This document shows positions 32,809 through 41,710 of a DNA stretch of 64,000 bases, one piece after another. Position numbers and translations under genes: made by a program. The stretch covers positions 13,579,760 through 13,643,759 of the forward strand of contig JAJEKV010000021.1 of the NCBI GenBank assembly GCA_021234155.1, given 5' to 3'. The notes below the pieces were generated by a model. That model saw nothing but the letters and a program-made list of their open reading frames with translations. It had not been told where the DNA came from and made no database searches. Within the stretch, counting starts at the first letter, position 1. Every line of letters begins with the position of its first letter. Origin of the DNA: Isoetes taiwanensis. Lineage: Eukaryota > Streptophyta > Lycopodiopsida > Isoetales > Isoetaceae.

Positions 32809-33299
32809 CTATATAGAAACATGAAATGAGAAAGAGAATTAAGCGAGGTATCTCATGCGTTGAAATAATCGCTATATGAAGCATATCATTAGACCACAGA
32901 ATTAGATGAAATCCGGTCTTCTTGAAGCAAATGTTGATTTTTCACGAGATTCTACCACATAATATGAGAAATAAAGAGTACAGATGCGAGATGATGCCCA
33001 AGACCGAGAAAGCCGTCTGCGAAAGCACAATACCACAAATTTCAAGGTAGAAATTTTGGAAAGACTACAATGTAGCACAAACCGAAGGGAAGGTCGGAAG
33101 GGAATAGTGAAGCTTCTTGGAAGGCACTAAATAAGTGCTCTCTCTGCATTTGCTCTGTTATCGCCAAATAGGCTAAAATCCAAATTTTAAGGGTTTTACG
33201 CCAACCGTGCTTTTTGAGCTAGAAACCTATAGGCGTCCTTTTCGTTGTGCTACCATTCTTTGCGAGCTTTCCTTTTAGTAGTTTGCCGAAATAAGCTTC

Positions 33300-33771
33300 T
33301 TAAAATTGCAATCATGGCCACGAGGTCTCGACATAACACGGAATCTAAGAGCTCGAGGGTTCTTCCGGTATTTGTGCTTCCTCGCATTTTTCGATCTTTT
33401 CCTCTCCCATGCGAAAAAATCTTGCACAAACCGGTGCACCGGATGCTCAAGCCGTTTTTCCTAGTTCTTCCATCGCCATTTGCGACCCATTTTCATATCC
33501 ATATCCATAGTTCTATCTCGCTTCATTTGCATCCGCAAGAGGGAGAAAATTATTAAATCTTTCTTCATGAACAATGGAAGCAAAGGAGCAGATTCCAAGA
33601 TGCCGAGGAAGGGAGCGGTGGCAAAATCAATCCGGCGGGAAATACAATGTCATTATTTTCGATCTTGATTCCATTCCATACCCTAACGTACCGGATTTCT
33701 TACCTTCGGCTCCACCATACCCTAAGCTGCACGGTCGTGCGCCAATAGTGAAGTGGAGAAGGAAAAAATAA
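33300..33771 (+). pseudogene. Unidentified gene-like fragment in composite copy 2
   Basis: Short plus-strand frames beginning MATRSRHNTESKSSRVLPVF (33314) and MEAKEQIPRCRGRERWQNQS (33574; later YNVIIFDLDSIPYPNVPDFL). Neither is recognised. Basic N-terminal composition and a position beside the COI1 piece make captured sequence plausible. Confidence 0.3.
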
Positions 33772-34588
33772 ACTAGCAAAGTCGAATGCTAGATCTTCAA
33801 ACCCAATGTTAAATCTTATTCTTGAAGCCGAATGCTGAATCTTGAAGCATGTTCGAACCCTCCAGCATTTGTATTGCTTTCGATTCTTGCCTTCTTTCCT
33901 CTAACCCTAAAATAACCCTAAAACATGATGGCACGATGCTTGGATGCAAAACTCTGAAAATGGCAACTGAAATAAAAAGAGGGCTTTTGTTGTGAGCCCT
34001 TGGATGTTGGACCATTGAAAAAAAAAAGCTAAATAAACAACTAAAAAATGGTGCACTCTAGATGTACGCATTAGTACATCTATTCGAATACGCCATGAAA
34101 TCTTAGGAAAACCTTTGTGAAAAGTGTACAAAAACACAAACCAAACCCCCTGTTATTATGCTACATATTTGACATATGGAGTATAAGCATGTTGGGTGCG
34201 AGTATGATTGATAGCTGAGCACCGCCAGGAACAAGCAAGGATTAACACTTATCATTTACGGCATGGACTACCAGGGTCTGAACAGACGTAGAAGTGTCTT
34301 CATAAACTATATCATTCTCTGGAGTATGATTGAGCTAAATACCAAGGACACAATTGCTTGAAGGATATATTGATAAACTTAGAAACAATTATACTTTTCA
34401 AGAACTTAATGCCACAATGCCAAGGTATAGATTCACAGGTTTGTAATAGAGCAAAGCCTAACATTCATGCTTGAAGCATATTTGCTTTTGATGCCAAACT
34501 AAAATTCAATTAATGACATTTATCATATATGCCCAATGTCACCAAGTTTTTTTTTTTTAATTAATTTTTGAATTTAATCCTGGCAAAA

Positions 34589-34616
34589 GCCCAGCAACGC
34601 TGGGCACTTTTTCTAG
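34589..34616 (+). other. Helitron 3' terminus: hairpin plus CTAG
   Basis: A 7-bp GC-rich stem GCCCAGC/GCTGGGC with loop AAC, then ACTTTTT and CTAG, followed by T. Spacing and sequence are as in known plant Helitrons. Confidence 0.85.
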
Positions 34617-34649
34617 TATAATATAAGTTTGGTACTTGCGTCTGTGTCT

Positions 34650-35990
34650 TGAGTGGAGTAGTTGAAATCAGTGTGGAATGTTTTAAGGCGAAAACCATTA
34701 ACCAAGGTAGGTAAAGGAGTGCCATCTAATTCCGCGAGTTGAAACACACTCGGTTGTACCACTTGAATAACAAGCCAACGAAAATTAAGTTTGTGGAGTT
34801 GTGAAGAAGAACTAAATCCTCCTCTCTTAAAATTTTGGTTTTGATATGTTTGTCATGCCAGGATTTCCTAAATTATTGCCCAGCAAGAACCCTGAGATAG
34901 GCATCCCTGCGAATTTCATCTAATTGTTGCAACTGATAGACCTGTTCCTGTAAAGCAAGAGGGGAGTCATGTACAGTAACGAATTAAAATCTGAGAGTAG
35001 GCAGGGCAAACTCAAAAGGCATCAAGGCCTCTTGGCCGTAGACGAGTTTGAAAGATGTCTGGCCAGTGGCAATTTTATAAGTAGTATTATACCCATAACA
35101 TAGTAGGTAACTTTTCCTGCCAATCTGTTCTGGAAGCCTCACAAATCTTTTTTAGAATGTTGAGTAGAGTCTTGTTGGTACTTTTAGCAAGACCATTCCC
35201 TTGTAGATAATATGGAGTGCTCTTCCGACGATGGATATACAAATAGTCCGTGAGTGCCCTGATCGACAAAAATGAACACCCCGATCGCTCAGGAGTTTTG
35301 TGGGACAGCCGAAGCATGTAATGACATGTGTGTAGAGCACCTGCGACGTGCTGGATGCGGTGTTATCAGTTAATGCACAGGCTTCAGCCCACTTCGTGGC
35401 ATAATCAACGAGAACAAGGATGTATCAAGCACGGGAGTTGCGAGCAGGTGGATCAATGGGCACAACAAAATCCATATCCCATTTGCAGAAGGGTAGCGAC
35501 GTAGTTACTAGAATTAAGGGGAGAACATCACGGGCCATGGGTCGTCCCACGTGCTGGCAGACATCACATTGGCGCGCATGAGCATGAGCGTCCTTGAACA
35601 GTGTGGGCCAGAAATAGCTAGCCAAAAGAATTTTCCATGCCATGTTATCACCAATAAAATGGCCTCCACCAAGTCCTTTATGTGCTTGGCGAACAATCTC
35701 CGGGACTTCATGAGGAAGAACACATCGACGCAAAATCATATCCTTGCCACGCTTGTAAAGATGTCCCGCAACCATGGTATAGTCATGGACTTCACGAAGG
35801 AATTGTTGACGGTGTGAGCGTAGCTTGTCTGGAGAAAGCGTAGGATCTTCAGATGGTAAGGCACCAAAGAGAAGATATTGTTGATAGTCATGGAACTAGT
35901 GTGGTATGGCCGTGACCAAAATTTGCACAAAGTTCCAAATATTCGCGTCGGCCTTTTAAAGATCTCTCTGGCACGCTCCAATCATCCCTG
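34650..35990 (-). pseudogene. Ty3/gypsy integrase and pol C-terminus, minus strand
   Basis: Minus-strand order: connection region (about 35990-35800), HHCC zinc domain (HKGLGGGHFIGDNMAWKILL, RQCDVCQHVGRPM), integrase core with WDMDFVVPID, TDNTAS and LLSDRGVHF, and the third acidic site, where GNGLAKSTNK has Lys instead of the expected Glu. Then comes TGQTSFKLVYGQEALMPFEF and the C-terminal ELDGTPLPTLVNGF. Frameshifts lie near 35320 and 35100. Protease, RT and RNase H are missing upstream. The related plus-strand copy at 57700-58560 keeps Glu. Downstream in element sense it abuts the Helitron end at 34616. Confidence 0.85.
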
Positions 35991-36600
35991 GCAAAGCTGG
36001 AGCTTCTTGGTTTTGTGATAGAAGCAATGTTTTTTGGCATGACCATGCGAACCTGGTTATAATTTCATATTTTCAAGAAATACTACCTATGATAAAACGA
36101 ACTACTGAATGGGGTTGCCTTCTCAACTACGGACGTTCGAACTAAGTTCAACCTTTAAACGTTTCTTGACGGAAATCTGCAACAATAGTCGAACATCTCC
36201 CTGCTATCCCCAAAAACTATGTTAATGTATACATACAAATGTGATGCTTCTATCGATTTTTTGAAGTAGATATTGATCATGCTATAGGATTTGTGCTCAT
36301 TGCAGTCATCTATCTGGATGCATGCATGCGGGAAAACATCCGATAACCTATGCACCGAGTATCTTATACACAAGATGGCCGTCGCACAGAGTCGAACAAA
36401 AGAAATATTCGCGACGGCCAAGAAATGAGGATGAGGTGTTTAGTTCACGGGGTGGGATGTGTGTAGATCGACCTTGGCATGTGGCCATGAAATTTGAGGA
36501 TAAGAAGGTCTTTTTCCTTTGATAATTGACCTGGGCCATACTTTGACAGGCAGATAAAGAGCCAGGCCAAGTGTTTTATCTTCAATCTGCGGCAAATAAA
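35991..36600. other. Intergenic spacer upstream of HSP70; nothing recognised
   Basis: Short frames only, no repeat or protein similarity seen. Confidence 0.5.
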
Positions 36601-36720
36601 AAGCGAGGACGTGTAGTTTTTAACACACGTCATTCGAGGAGCTTCCAGACCTTTCCACTGCCGAAAAAGACACGTTTTTCGCTCAACGGTACAAAAAGAC
36701 TTCTAACGTGGCGCAATCTC

Positions 36721-36725
36721 ATTGG
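36721..36725 (-). promoter_or_regulatory. Inverted CCAAT box of HSP70
   Basis: ATTGG about 150 bases upstream of the TATA-like element, as often found in heat-shock gene promoters. Confidence 0.45.
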
Positions 36726-36794
36726 TCCAAAGACCCGAACCTAAGAATCCTCGGCATGGAGCGGTTGGACGCGGTCAAGGGTTCAGATTCTGCG

Positions 36795-36807
36795 GAAGCA
36801 TCTAGAC
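36795..36807 (+). promoter_or_regulatory. Degenerate heat-shock element
   Basis: GAA-GC-ATC-TA-GAC keeps the 5-bp phasing of nGAAnnTTCnnGAAn with one mismatch in each of the second and third units. A further half-site pair, TTCcaGA, lies near 36642. These could bind heat-shock factor. Confidence 0.45.
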
Positions 36808-36872
36808 GAACGAGATAGACGGTTGAGATGCTTTAGACAGCGGCGCGCCCTAAAAGTTCAGCCCCTGTTTCC

Positions 36873-36880
36873 ACATATAA
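36873..36880 (+). promoter_or_regulatory. TATA-like element of HSP70
   Basis: CATATAAC, about 165 bases upstream of the ATG and downstream of the heat-shock-like element. Confidence 0.5.
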
Positions 36881-37009
36881 CCTCTGCAGTTCTTCTTGTG
36901 AAGTAGTATTGCTGCTGGTAGATCCTTTTCTGCCGCTGTTACAAATCCGACTGATCTATCCGCTCCTCCGGCCAAGTTTAGAGCTTGGGATCTTGTGTTT
37001 TTTTCAAAA

Positions 37010-37030
37010 ATCCGTCTGTGTTTCTTTTAG
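37010..37030 (+). other. Possible 3' splice site of a leader intron
   Basis: The pyrimidine-rich run TCTGTGTTTCTTTTAG ends nine bases before the ATG and looks like a splice acceptor. Leader introns occur in some plant stress genes. I could not choose a matching donor with confidence. Confidence 0.3.
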
Positions 37031-37039
37031 ATCTTGGAG

Positions 37040-39336
37040 ATGGCCGGAAAGGGTGAAGGCCCTGCCATTGGTATCGATCTTGGTACTACCTATTCTTGCG
37101 TCGGAGTTTGGCAGCATGATCGTGTTGAGATCATCGCAAATGACCAGGGTAACAGGACCACTCCTTCCTATGTGGCCTTTACTGATACCGAACGTCTTAT
37201 CGGAGATGCAGCCAAGAATCAAGTGGCCATGAACCCCATTAACACCGTTTTCGGTTAGTAAAGCTTTGCGATCTCTGCTTTTTACGGTTTTTTTCGATAC
37301 TGAATGGCTTTTTGTACTGGGATCTATCCGTTTGCTTGGCCATGCTGCTTTGTTTCTTCAGTCTGAGTCTGTATGTAGATTTTTTCTAGTTTTTTCCGCA
37401 TTTTTTTTTTTCAGAAAGCTTTCAAGCTGGCTATGTAAGTTACGCGTAGCTGTGCTTTTAAGGTTTATTGTTAATTGCTAGTTTGTTGGTTGCTACTGTC
37501 AATCTTGTCCAAACTATAGCTTTGAACTTTAGATCTGGTGTTTCTTCAGAAAGATGCTTTTTTGCGTAGTCCTTGACCCCTGTTTTTCATATTTCAGATG
37601 CCAAGCGTTTGATTGGAAGGCGGTTCTCTGATACCTCTGTTCAGAGCGACATTAAGCTCTGGCCATTCAAGGTTATTCCCGGACCAGGTGACAAGCCCAT
37701 GATTATTGTGCAGTACAAGGGCGAGGAGAAGCAGTTTGCTGCTGAAGAAATATCTTCAATGGTTCTAACCAAGATGAAAGAGATTGCTGAGGCTTTTCTT
37801 GGCACAACAGTAAAGAATGCTGTTGTCACAGTTCCAGCCTACTTCAACGATTCACAGAGGCAGGCCACAAAGGATGCCGGAGTCATCTCTGGTCTCAATG
37901 TTATGAGAATAATCAACGAGCCAACTGCAGCTGCCATAGCTTATGGTCTTGACAAGAAGGCCACAAGTGTTGGAGAGAAGAATGTTCTCATCTTTGATTT
38001 GGGAGGTGGAACGTTCGATGTATCTCTGTTGACAATTGAAGAAGGTATTTTTGAAGTGAAGGCTACAGCTGGTGATACTCACTTGGGTGGTGAAGATTTT
38101 GATAACAGAATGGTTAACCACTTTGTGCAAGAGTTTAAGAGAAAATACAAAAAGGATATCAGTGGCAATGCTCGTGCTTTGAGGAGGTTGAGAACCGCAT
38201 GTGAAAGAGCTAAAAGGACTCTCTCATCCACCGCTCAAACCACAATTGAGATTGATTCTTTGTATGAAGGTATTGATTTCTATTCTACGATTACAAGGGC
38301 TCGTTTTGAGGAGCTCAACATGGATTTGTTTAGAAAATGTATGGAACCAGTTGAGAAGTGCCTAAGGGATGCTAAGATGGACAAGAGTACAATCCATGAT
38401 GTTGTGTTGGTTGGAGGATCAACACGTATTCCTAAGGTGCAACAATTGTTGCAAGATTTTTTCAATGGAAAGGAGCTCTGCAAGAGCATTAATCCAGATG
38501 AGGCAGTTGCTTATGGTGCAGCTGTTCAGGCTGCCATTTTGAGTGGAGAAGGCAATGAGAAGGTTCAGGATCTATTGTTGCTTGATGTTACACCTCTGTC
38601 CCTTGGTCTTGAGACTGCTGGTGGTGTTATGACGGTTTTGATCCCAAGAAATACTACCATTCCAACCAAGAAGGAACAGGTATTCTCTACTTACTCTGAT
38701 AACCAGCCTGGTGTGTTGATTCAAGTTTATGAAGGGGAGAGGTCTAGGACTAGAGATAACAATCTCTTGGGTAAATTTGAGCTTTCTGGTATTCCACCTG
38801 CTCCCAGAGGTGTTCCTCAGATTAATGTCTGCTTTGATATTGATGCCAATGGTATCCTTAATGTTTCTGCTGAGGATAAGACCACTGGGCAGAAGAACAA
38901 GATTACTATTACTAATGATAAGGGCAGGCTGAGCAAGGAAGAAATTGAAAAGATGGTTCAGGATGCTGAGAAATATAAGTCTGAGGATGAGGAGCACAAG
39001 AAAAAGATTGAATCTAAGAACTCTCTTGAGAACTATGCTTACAACATGAGGAACACCATCAAGGATGATAAGATTGCAGGCAAGCTTGACCCTGTTGATA
39101 AGAAGAAAATTGAGGACTCTGTTGAACAGGCTATTCAATGGCTTGATCATAACCAGTTGGCTGAGGCAGATGAGTTTGATGACAAGATGAAGGAACTGGA
39201 AAGCATTTGCAACCCCATCATTGCTCGTATGTACCAGGGTGGCGCTGGACCTGTTCCAAGTGATGCTGGCTATACTGGCTCTGAAGATGGTGCTCCTTCC
39301 GGAGGTCCTGGCCCTAAGATTGAAGAAGTCGACTAA
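37040..39336 (+). CDS. HSP70: Cytosolic heat-shock protein 70 (two exons, 650 aa)
   Basis: ATP-dependent chaperone of cytosol and nucleus. Coding exons are 37040-37253 and 37598-39336. The split codon 72 (GAT, Asp) and the phase-1 intron after NTVF match the conserved intron position of plant HSP70 genes. The start ATGGCCGGAAAG is the usual MAGKG-type N-terminus. Signature 1, IDLGTTYS, is at 12-19; signature 2, [14 protein letters not shown], at 203-216; signature 3, [17 protein letters not shown], at 340-356. The nucleotide-binding domain is followed by the substrate-binding domain ([20 protein letters not shown]) and a C-terminal lid. The protein ends [14 protein letters not shown] is the cytosolic HOP/CHIP-binding tail. 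Length is normal for the family and no defect is seen. It has no host gene neighbours in the window. Confidence 0.98.
37254..37597 (+). other. HSP70 intron, 344 bp, GT-AG
   Basis: It begins GTTAGTAA and ends TTCATATTTCAG, is T-rich, and lies between codon positions 1 and 2 of Asp72. Removing it restores [12 protein letters not shown]. Confidence 0.97.
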
Positions 39337-39672
39337 GTGTTTTTAATTGTTTTGAAATGGCTGGTGCCATTTTTTTGCTTATGCAAAACTGAACATTTGC
39401 ACAAATGAAATACTATTTTCCGGACCGATCTATTTTCGTCCGCATAAATTTTGTACTGGGTGTACTTTTAGGTAGTCTCAATCTGAGGAAATAGGATGTT
39501 TTCTAAAATTTAGTTTGTGCGTTTTTGTCTGTCTGTTTGTTTGCGTATGGTTCGTGCTTGAAACGTTTCTTTGAGTACCTGTTGTAGCTTTGTCTGTTTT
39601 CGAAGAAGGAATATTACTGTTTTGCTTTTTGCTTAAGGAACACTGTAGCATGTTATTTGCTTTTGTATAGGG
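39337..39672 (+). other. HSP70 3' untranslated region and downstream sequence
   Basis: T-rich sequence with a near-consensus poly(A) signal AATGAA at about 39404. No other feature before the hairpin at 39673. Confidence 0.5.
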
Positions 39673-39772
39673 GAATGGCCCGGAGGGCCATTTTCTGGGC
39701 TTGGAAAAGGGCCCGACGCCGTTAGGCGGAGGGCTCTTTGACAAGCCCAGAAAATGGTCCTCCGGGCCATTC
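39673..39772. repeat. GC-rich hairpin element, copy 1
   Basis: Arms 39673-39702 and 39743-39772 are reverse complements over 30 bp with one mismatch (GAATGGCCCGGAGG...CATTTTCTGGGCTT). The 40-base loop holds a smaller hairpin around GCCGTTAGGC. The block CGGGCGGGCCACTTTCTGCC follows at about 39789, and a related block also flanks hairpin copy 2. Confidence 0.9.
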
Positions 39773-39789
39773 GCCCAACGTGAAATTCG

Positions 39790-40484
39790 GGCGGGCCACT
39801 TTCTGCCACGTCCATTTTTTTTTCCTCTCCTCCTCTTTTGGCCGGCCAGAGCTCCAGCCATGGCGCTAGGGCTTCATTTGCTTCGTTTTTGTTGGCGCCA
39901 GGTTGTATCCGGCGGCTTTTGAGTGTGCGATCTTAGGCGCTAGGTTGCAAGAGCTTCCGGCAACGAGTTTGTGGTGTTTTTTTCCCTCTTTTCTTCTTGT
40001 TTATTGTCTGTGCAAAGAAGCGCCTTCTTGTGACGTTCCAACGACTTCTTTTTTGTAATCTTGAAGTACTTTTGGTTAGTTCTTGTTCTTGCAGAGTCCT
40101 CTGTTTCTAGGTAAGATGATATTTAACTGGAAACCTTGTTTTTAGCTTTGTTTCGTTTCTTTCTTGCAGAGCCCTTTGATCTTTGAGGGTTGTAAAACTA
40201 AAAGCTCTTTGATCTTCTGTTACTCGTTTGCGTTGAACTTGAAATGCGATGAATACCAACAAAGGGGATAAATAGACAGAGCTACTGGCCCAAACAAGCA
40301 ATCTTCCAGGCAGCAGGAAAACGTTCAATGTCAATTTCTCGGATGGGAAGCCTGGATCTCATGCTTTAAGCTCTGTGAACAGAGTGCATGGCCCTTTTTT
40401 GTTGAGATGGTCCTGGCCTCCTTGCAAGCCCCTTTATTTTAAAAACCTGTGGTAAGAAATCGATAGTAAAAAAACCTTACCCCA
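39790..40484. other. Spacer; possible promoter-like sequence, no gene recognised
   Basis: T-rich, with a short repeat of CTTGCAGAG(T/C)CC (about 40091 and 40166). No coding similarity. Confidence 0.4.
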
Positions 40485-40557
40485 CATTCCGAAAAATATT
40501 CTGCAAAAAATTCTGAAACCTTACTCTACATTCCCGAAAAAGAATTTGATACCACGT

Positions 40558-41710
40558 GTCATCATGTGAGTGGATACGGGAGCAGAAAGTGGCCCACCCG
40601 GATTTTACGTATAAGGGAAAGGCCCCCTGGCCTGTTTTCTGCCCGGGAAAGCTGGCCGATGCGCGAAGCGCGGAGGCCTGCTTGACCGGGCAGAAAACAG
40701 GCCAGGGGGCCTTTGCCCTAACGGAAAACATCCATTGGGCTTCATTCTGGGCTTCATTCTGCTGCTGAATGCAAGGTAAAATCGACGGAATGCAGGGTAA
40801 GATCACTGGAATGCAGGGTAAAATCGATGAAGGAAGGTAAAAATCTGCCGCTGTTCTTCTCAAAATCTGCCGCTGTTCTTGCTCGATTTTCAGATTAAGA
40901 AACCACGGCACGTGTCGTGATCTGATTGGATGATAACACAGAATGAAGCCCAATTGTTTTTTCCGTTGTAGTGATACTCCTGTTTTGGCGAGGAACAGTA
41001 AGCTTCTATCAAGAGATAATGCCGAACAAAAGATTACATTGAAGCATAGCATCAAATTGTAGACGTCAAAGAAACGTAAAATCCGGGTGGGCCACTTTCT
41101 GCTCCCGTATCCACTCACGTGATGACATTCCGAAAAATATTCTGCAAAAAATTCTGAAACCTTACTCTACATTCCCGAAAAAGAATTTGATGCCACGTGT
41201 CATCGCGTGAGTGGATACCGAGCGTAAAGTGGCCCACCCGGATTTTACGTTTCTTTGACGTCTACAATTTGATGCTATGCTTCAATGTAATCTTTTGTTC
41301 GGCATTATCTCTTGATAGAAGCTTATCGTTCCTCGCCAAAACAGAGTATCACTACAACGGAAAAACCATTGGGCTTCATTCTCGTGTTATCATCCAATCA
41401 GATCACGACATCGCCGTGGTTTCTTAACTAAAAATCGAGCAAGAACAAATGCAGATTTTGAGAAGAATAGCAGATTTTTTACCTTCCTTCATCGATTTTA
41501 CCCCTCGCATTCCGGTGATCTTACCCCTCGTGATTCGGTCGATTTTACCTTGCATTCGCCAGCACGAAGCCTTAATCGAAGCCCAATGGATGTTTTTCCG
41601 GGGGTCTTCGCCAGCGCCGCCTCGGCCAGCAGTGCCTCCAAGATCAAGATCGGCCTTTCCCGGCGTAAAACAAAGCCGGGCCTTTCCTTTATACGTAAAA
41701 CAAATTGTAT
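40558..41710. repeat. Large imperfect palindrome (arms ~400-530 bp)
   Basis: The arm at 40558-41127 is the reverse complement of 41200 to about 41705, well conserved over the inner ~380 bp (from GTCATCACGTGAGTGGATAC to CCCAATGGATG) and diverged over the outer part that includes the hairpin element. The spacer is about 72 bp. In addition, 40485-40605 and 41130-41241 are direct repeats (ACATTCCGAAAAATATTCTG onward). The 213-codon minus-strand frame across 40477-41118 is a by-product of this structure and not a gene. Confidence 0.9.
40600..40735. repeat. GC-rich hairpin element, copy 2
   Basis: Arms 40618-40646 and 40686-40714 are perfect reverse complements over 29 bp (AAAGGCCCCCTGGCC...TTTTCTGCCCGG). 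The loop contains CCGATGCGCGAAGCGCGGAGG, itself a small hairpin. It is flanked on the left by GCAGAAAGTGGCCCACCCGG. The arrangement equals copy 1 although the stem sequences differ. Confidence 0.9.

Larger units (their letters stand above)
31573..34164. mobile_element. Composite mobile element, copy 2, nested in the Helitron
   Basis: The left end (foldback, 31575-31932) and right end (34058-34164) match those of copy 1 at 429-3243, in the same relative order. The interior is unrelated to copy 1 and includes a COI1-like gene fragment. The copy is about 2.6 kb, compared with 2.8 kb for copy 1. Exact termini and target duplication are not certain; TA could flank both copies. Confidence 0.7.
25224..34616 (+). 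mobile_element. Non-autonomous Helitron, ~9.4 kb, with captured gene fragments
   Basis: The 5' end TCTATATCTATATATAATAA is preceded by A (an alternative start is TC at 25230). The 3' end is the GC hairpin GCCCAGC-AAC-GCTGGGC (34589-34605), seven bases, then CTAG (34613-34616), and the next base is T. This is the classical Helitron 3' structure and the A/T insertion site; there are no TIRs or target duplication. No Rep/helicase frame is present, so the element depends on another copy. Cargo, in order: an unidentified exon (27316), a PPR piece, an NFX1-type helicase piece, and the composite element copy 2 with a COI1 fragment. Confidence 0.8.

Noticed and set aside
37001-37039. An earlier HSP70 start at 37034 (Met-Glu-Met)
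   Set aside because: That codon is TTG; ATG at 37040 gives the conserved MAGKG N-terminus.
38572-39150. A 192-codon minus-strand open frame within HSP70
   Set aside because: It is antisense to the intact HSP70 exon and is explained by its codon usage.
40477-41118. A 213-codon minus-strand open frame as a gene
   Set aside because: It lies across the palindrome and hairpin, shows protein text repeated from the inverted arm, and has no homology. It is a by-product of repeat structure.
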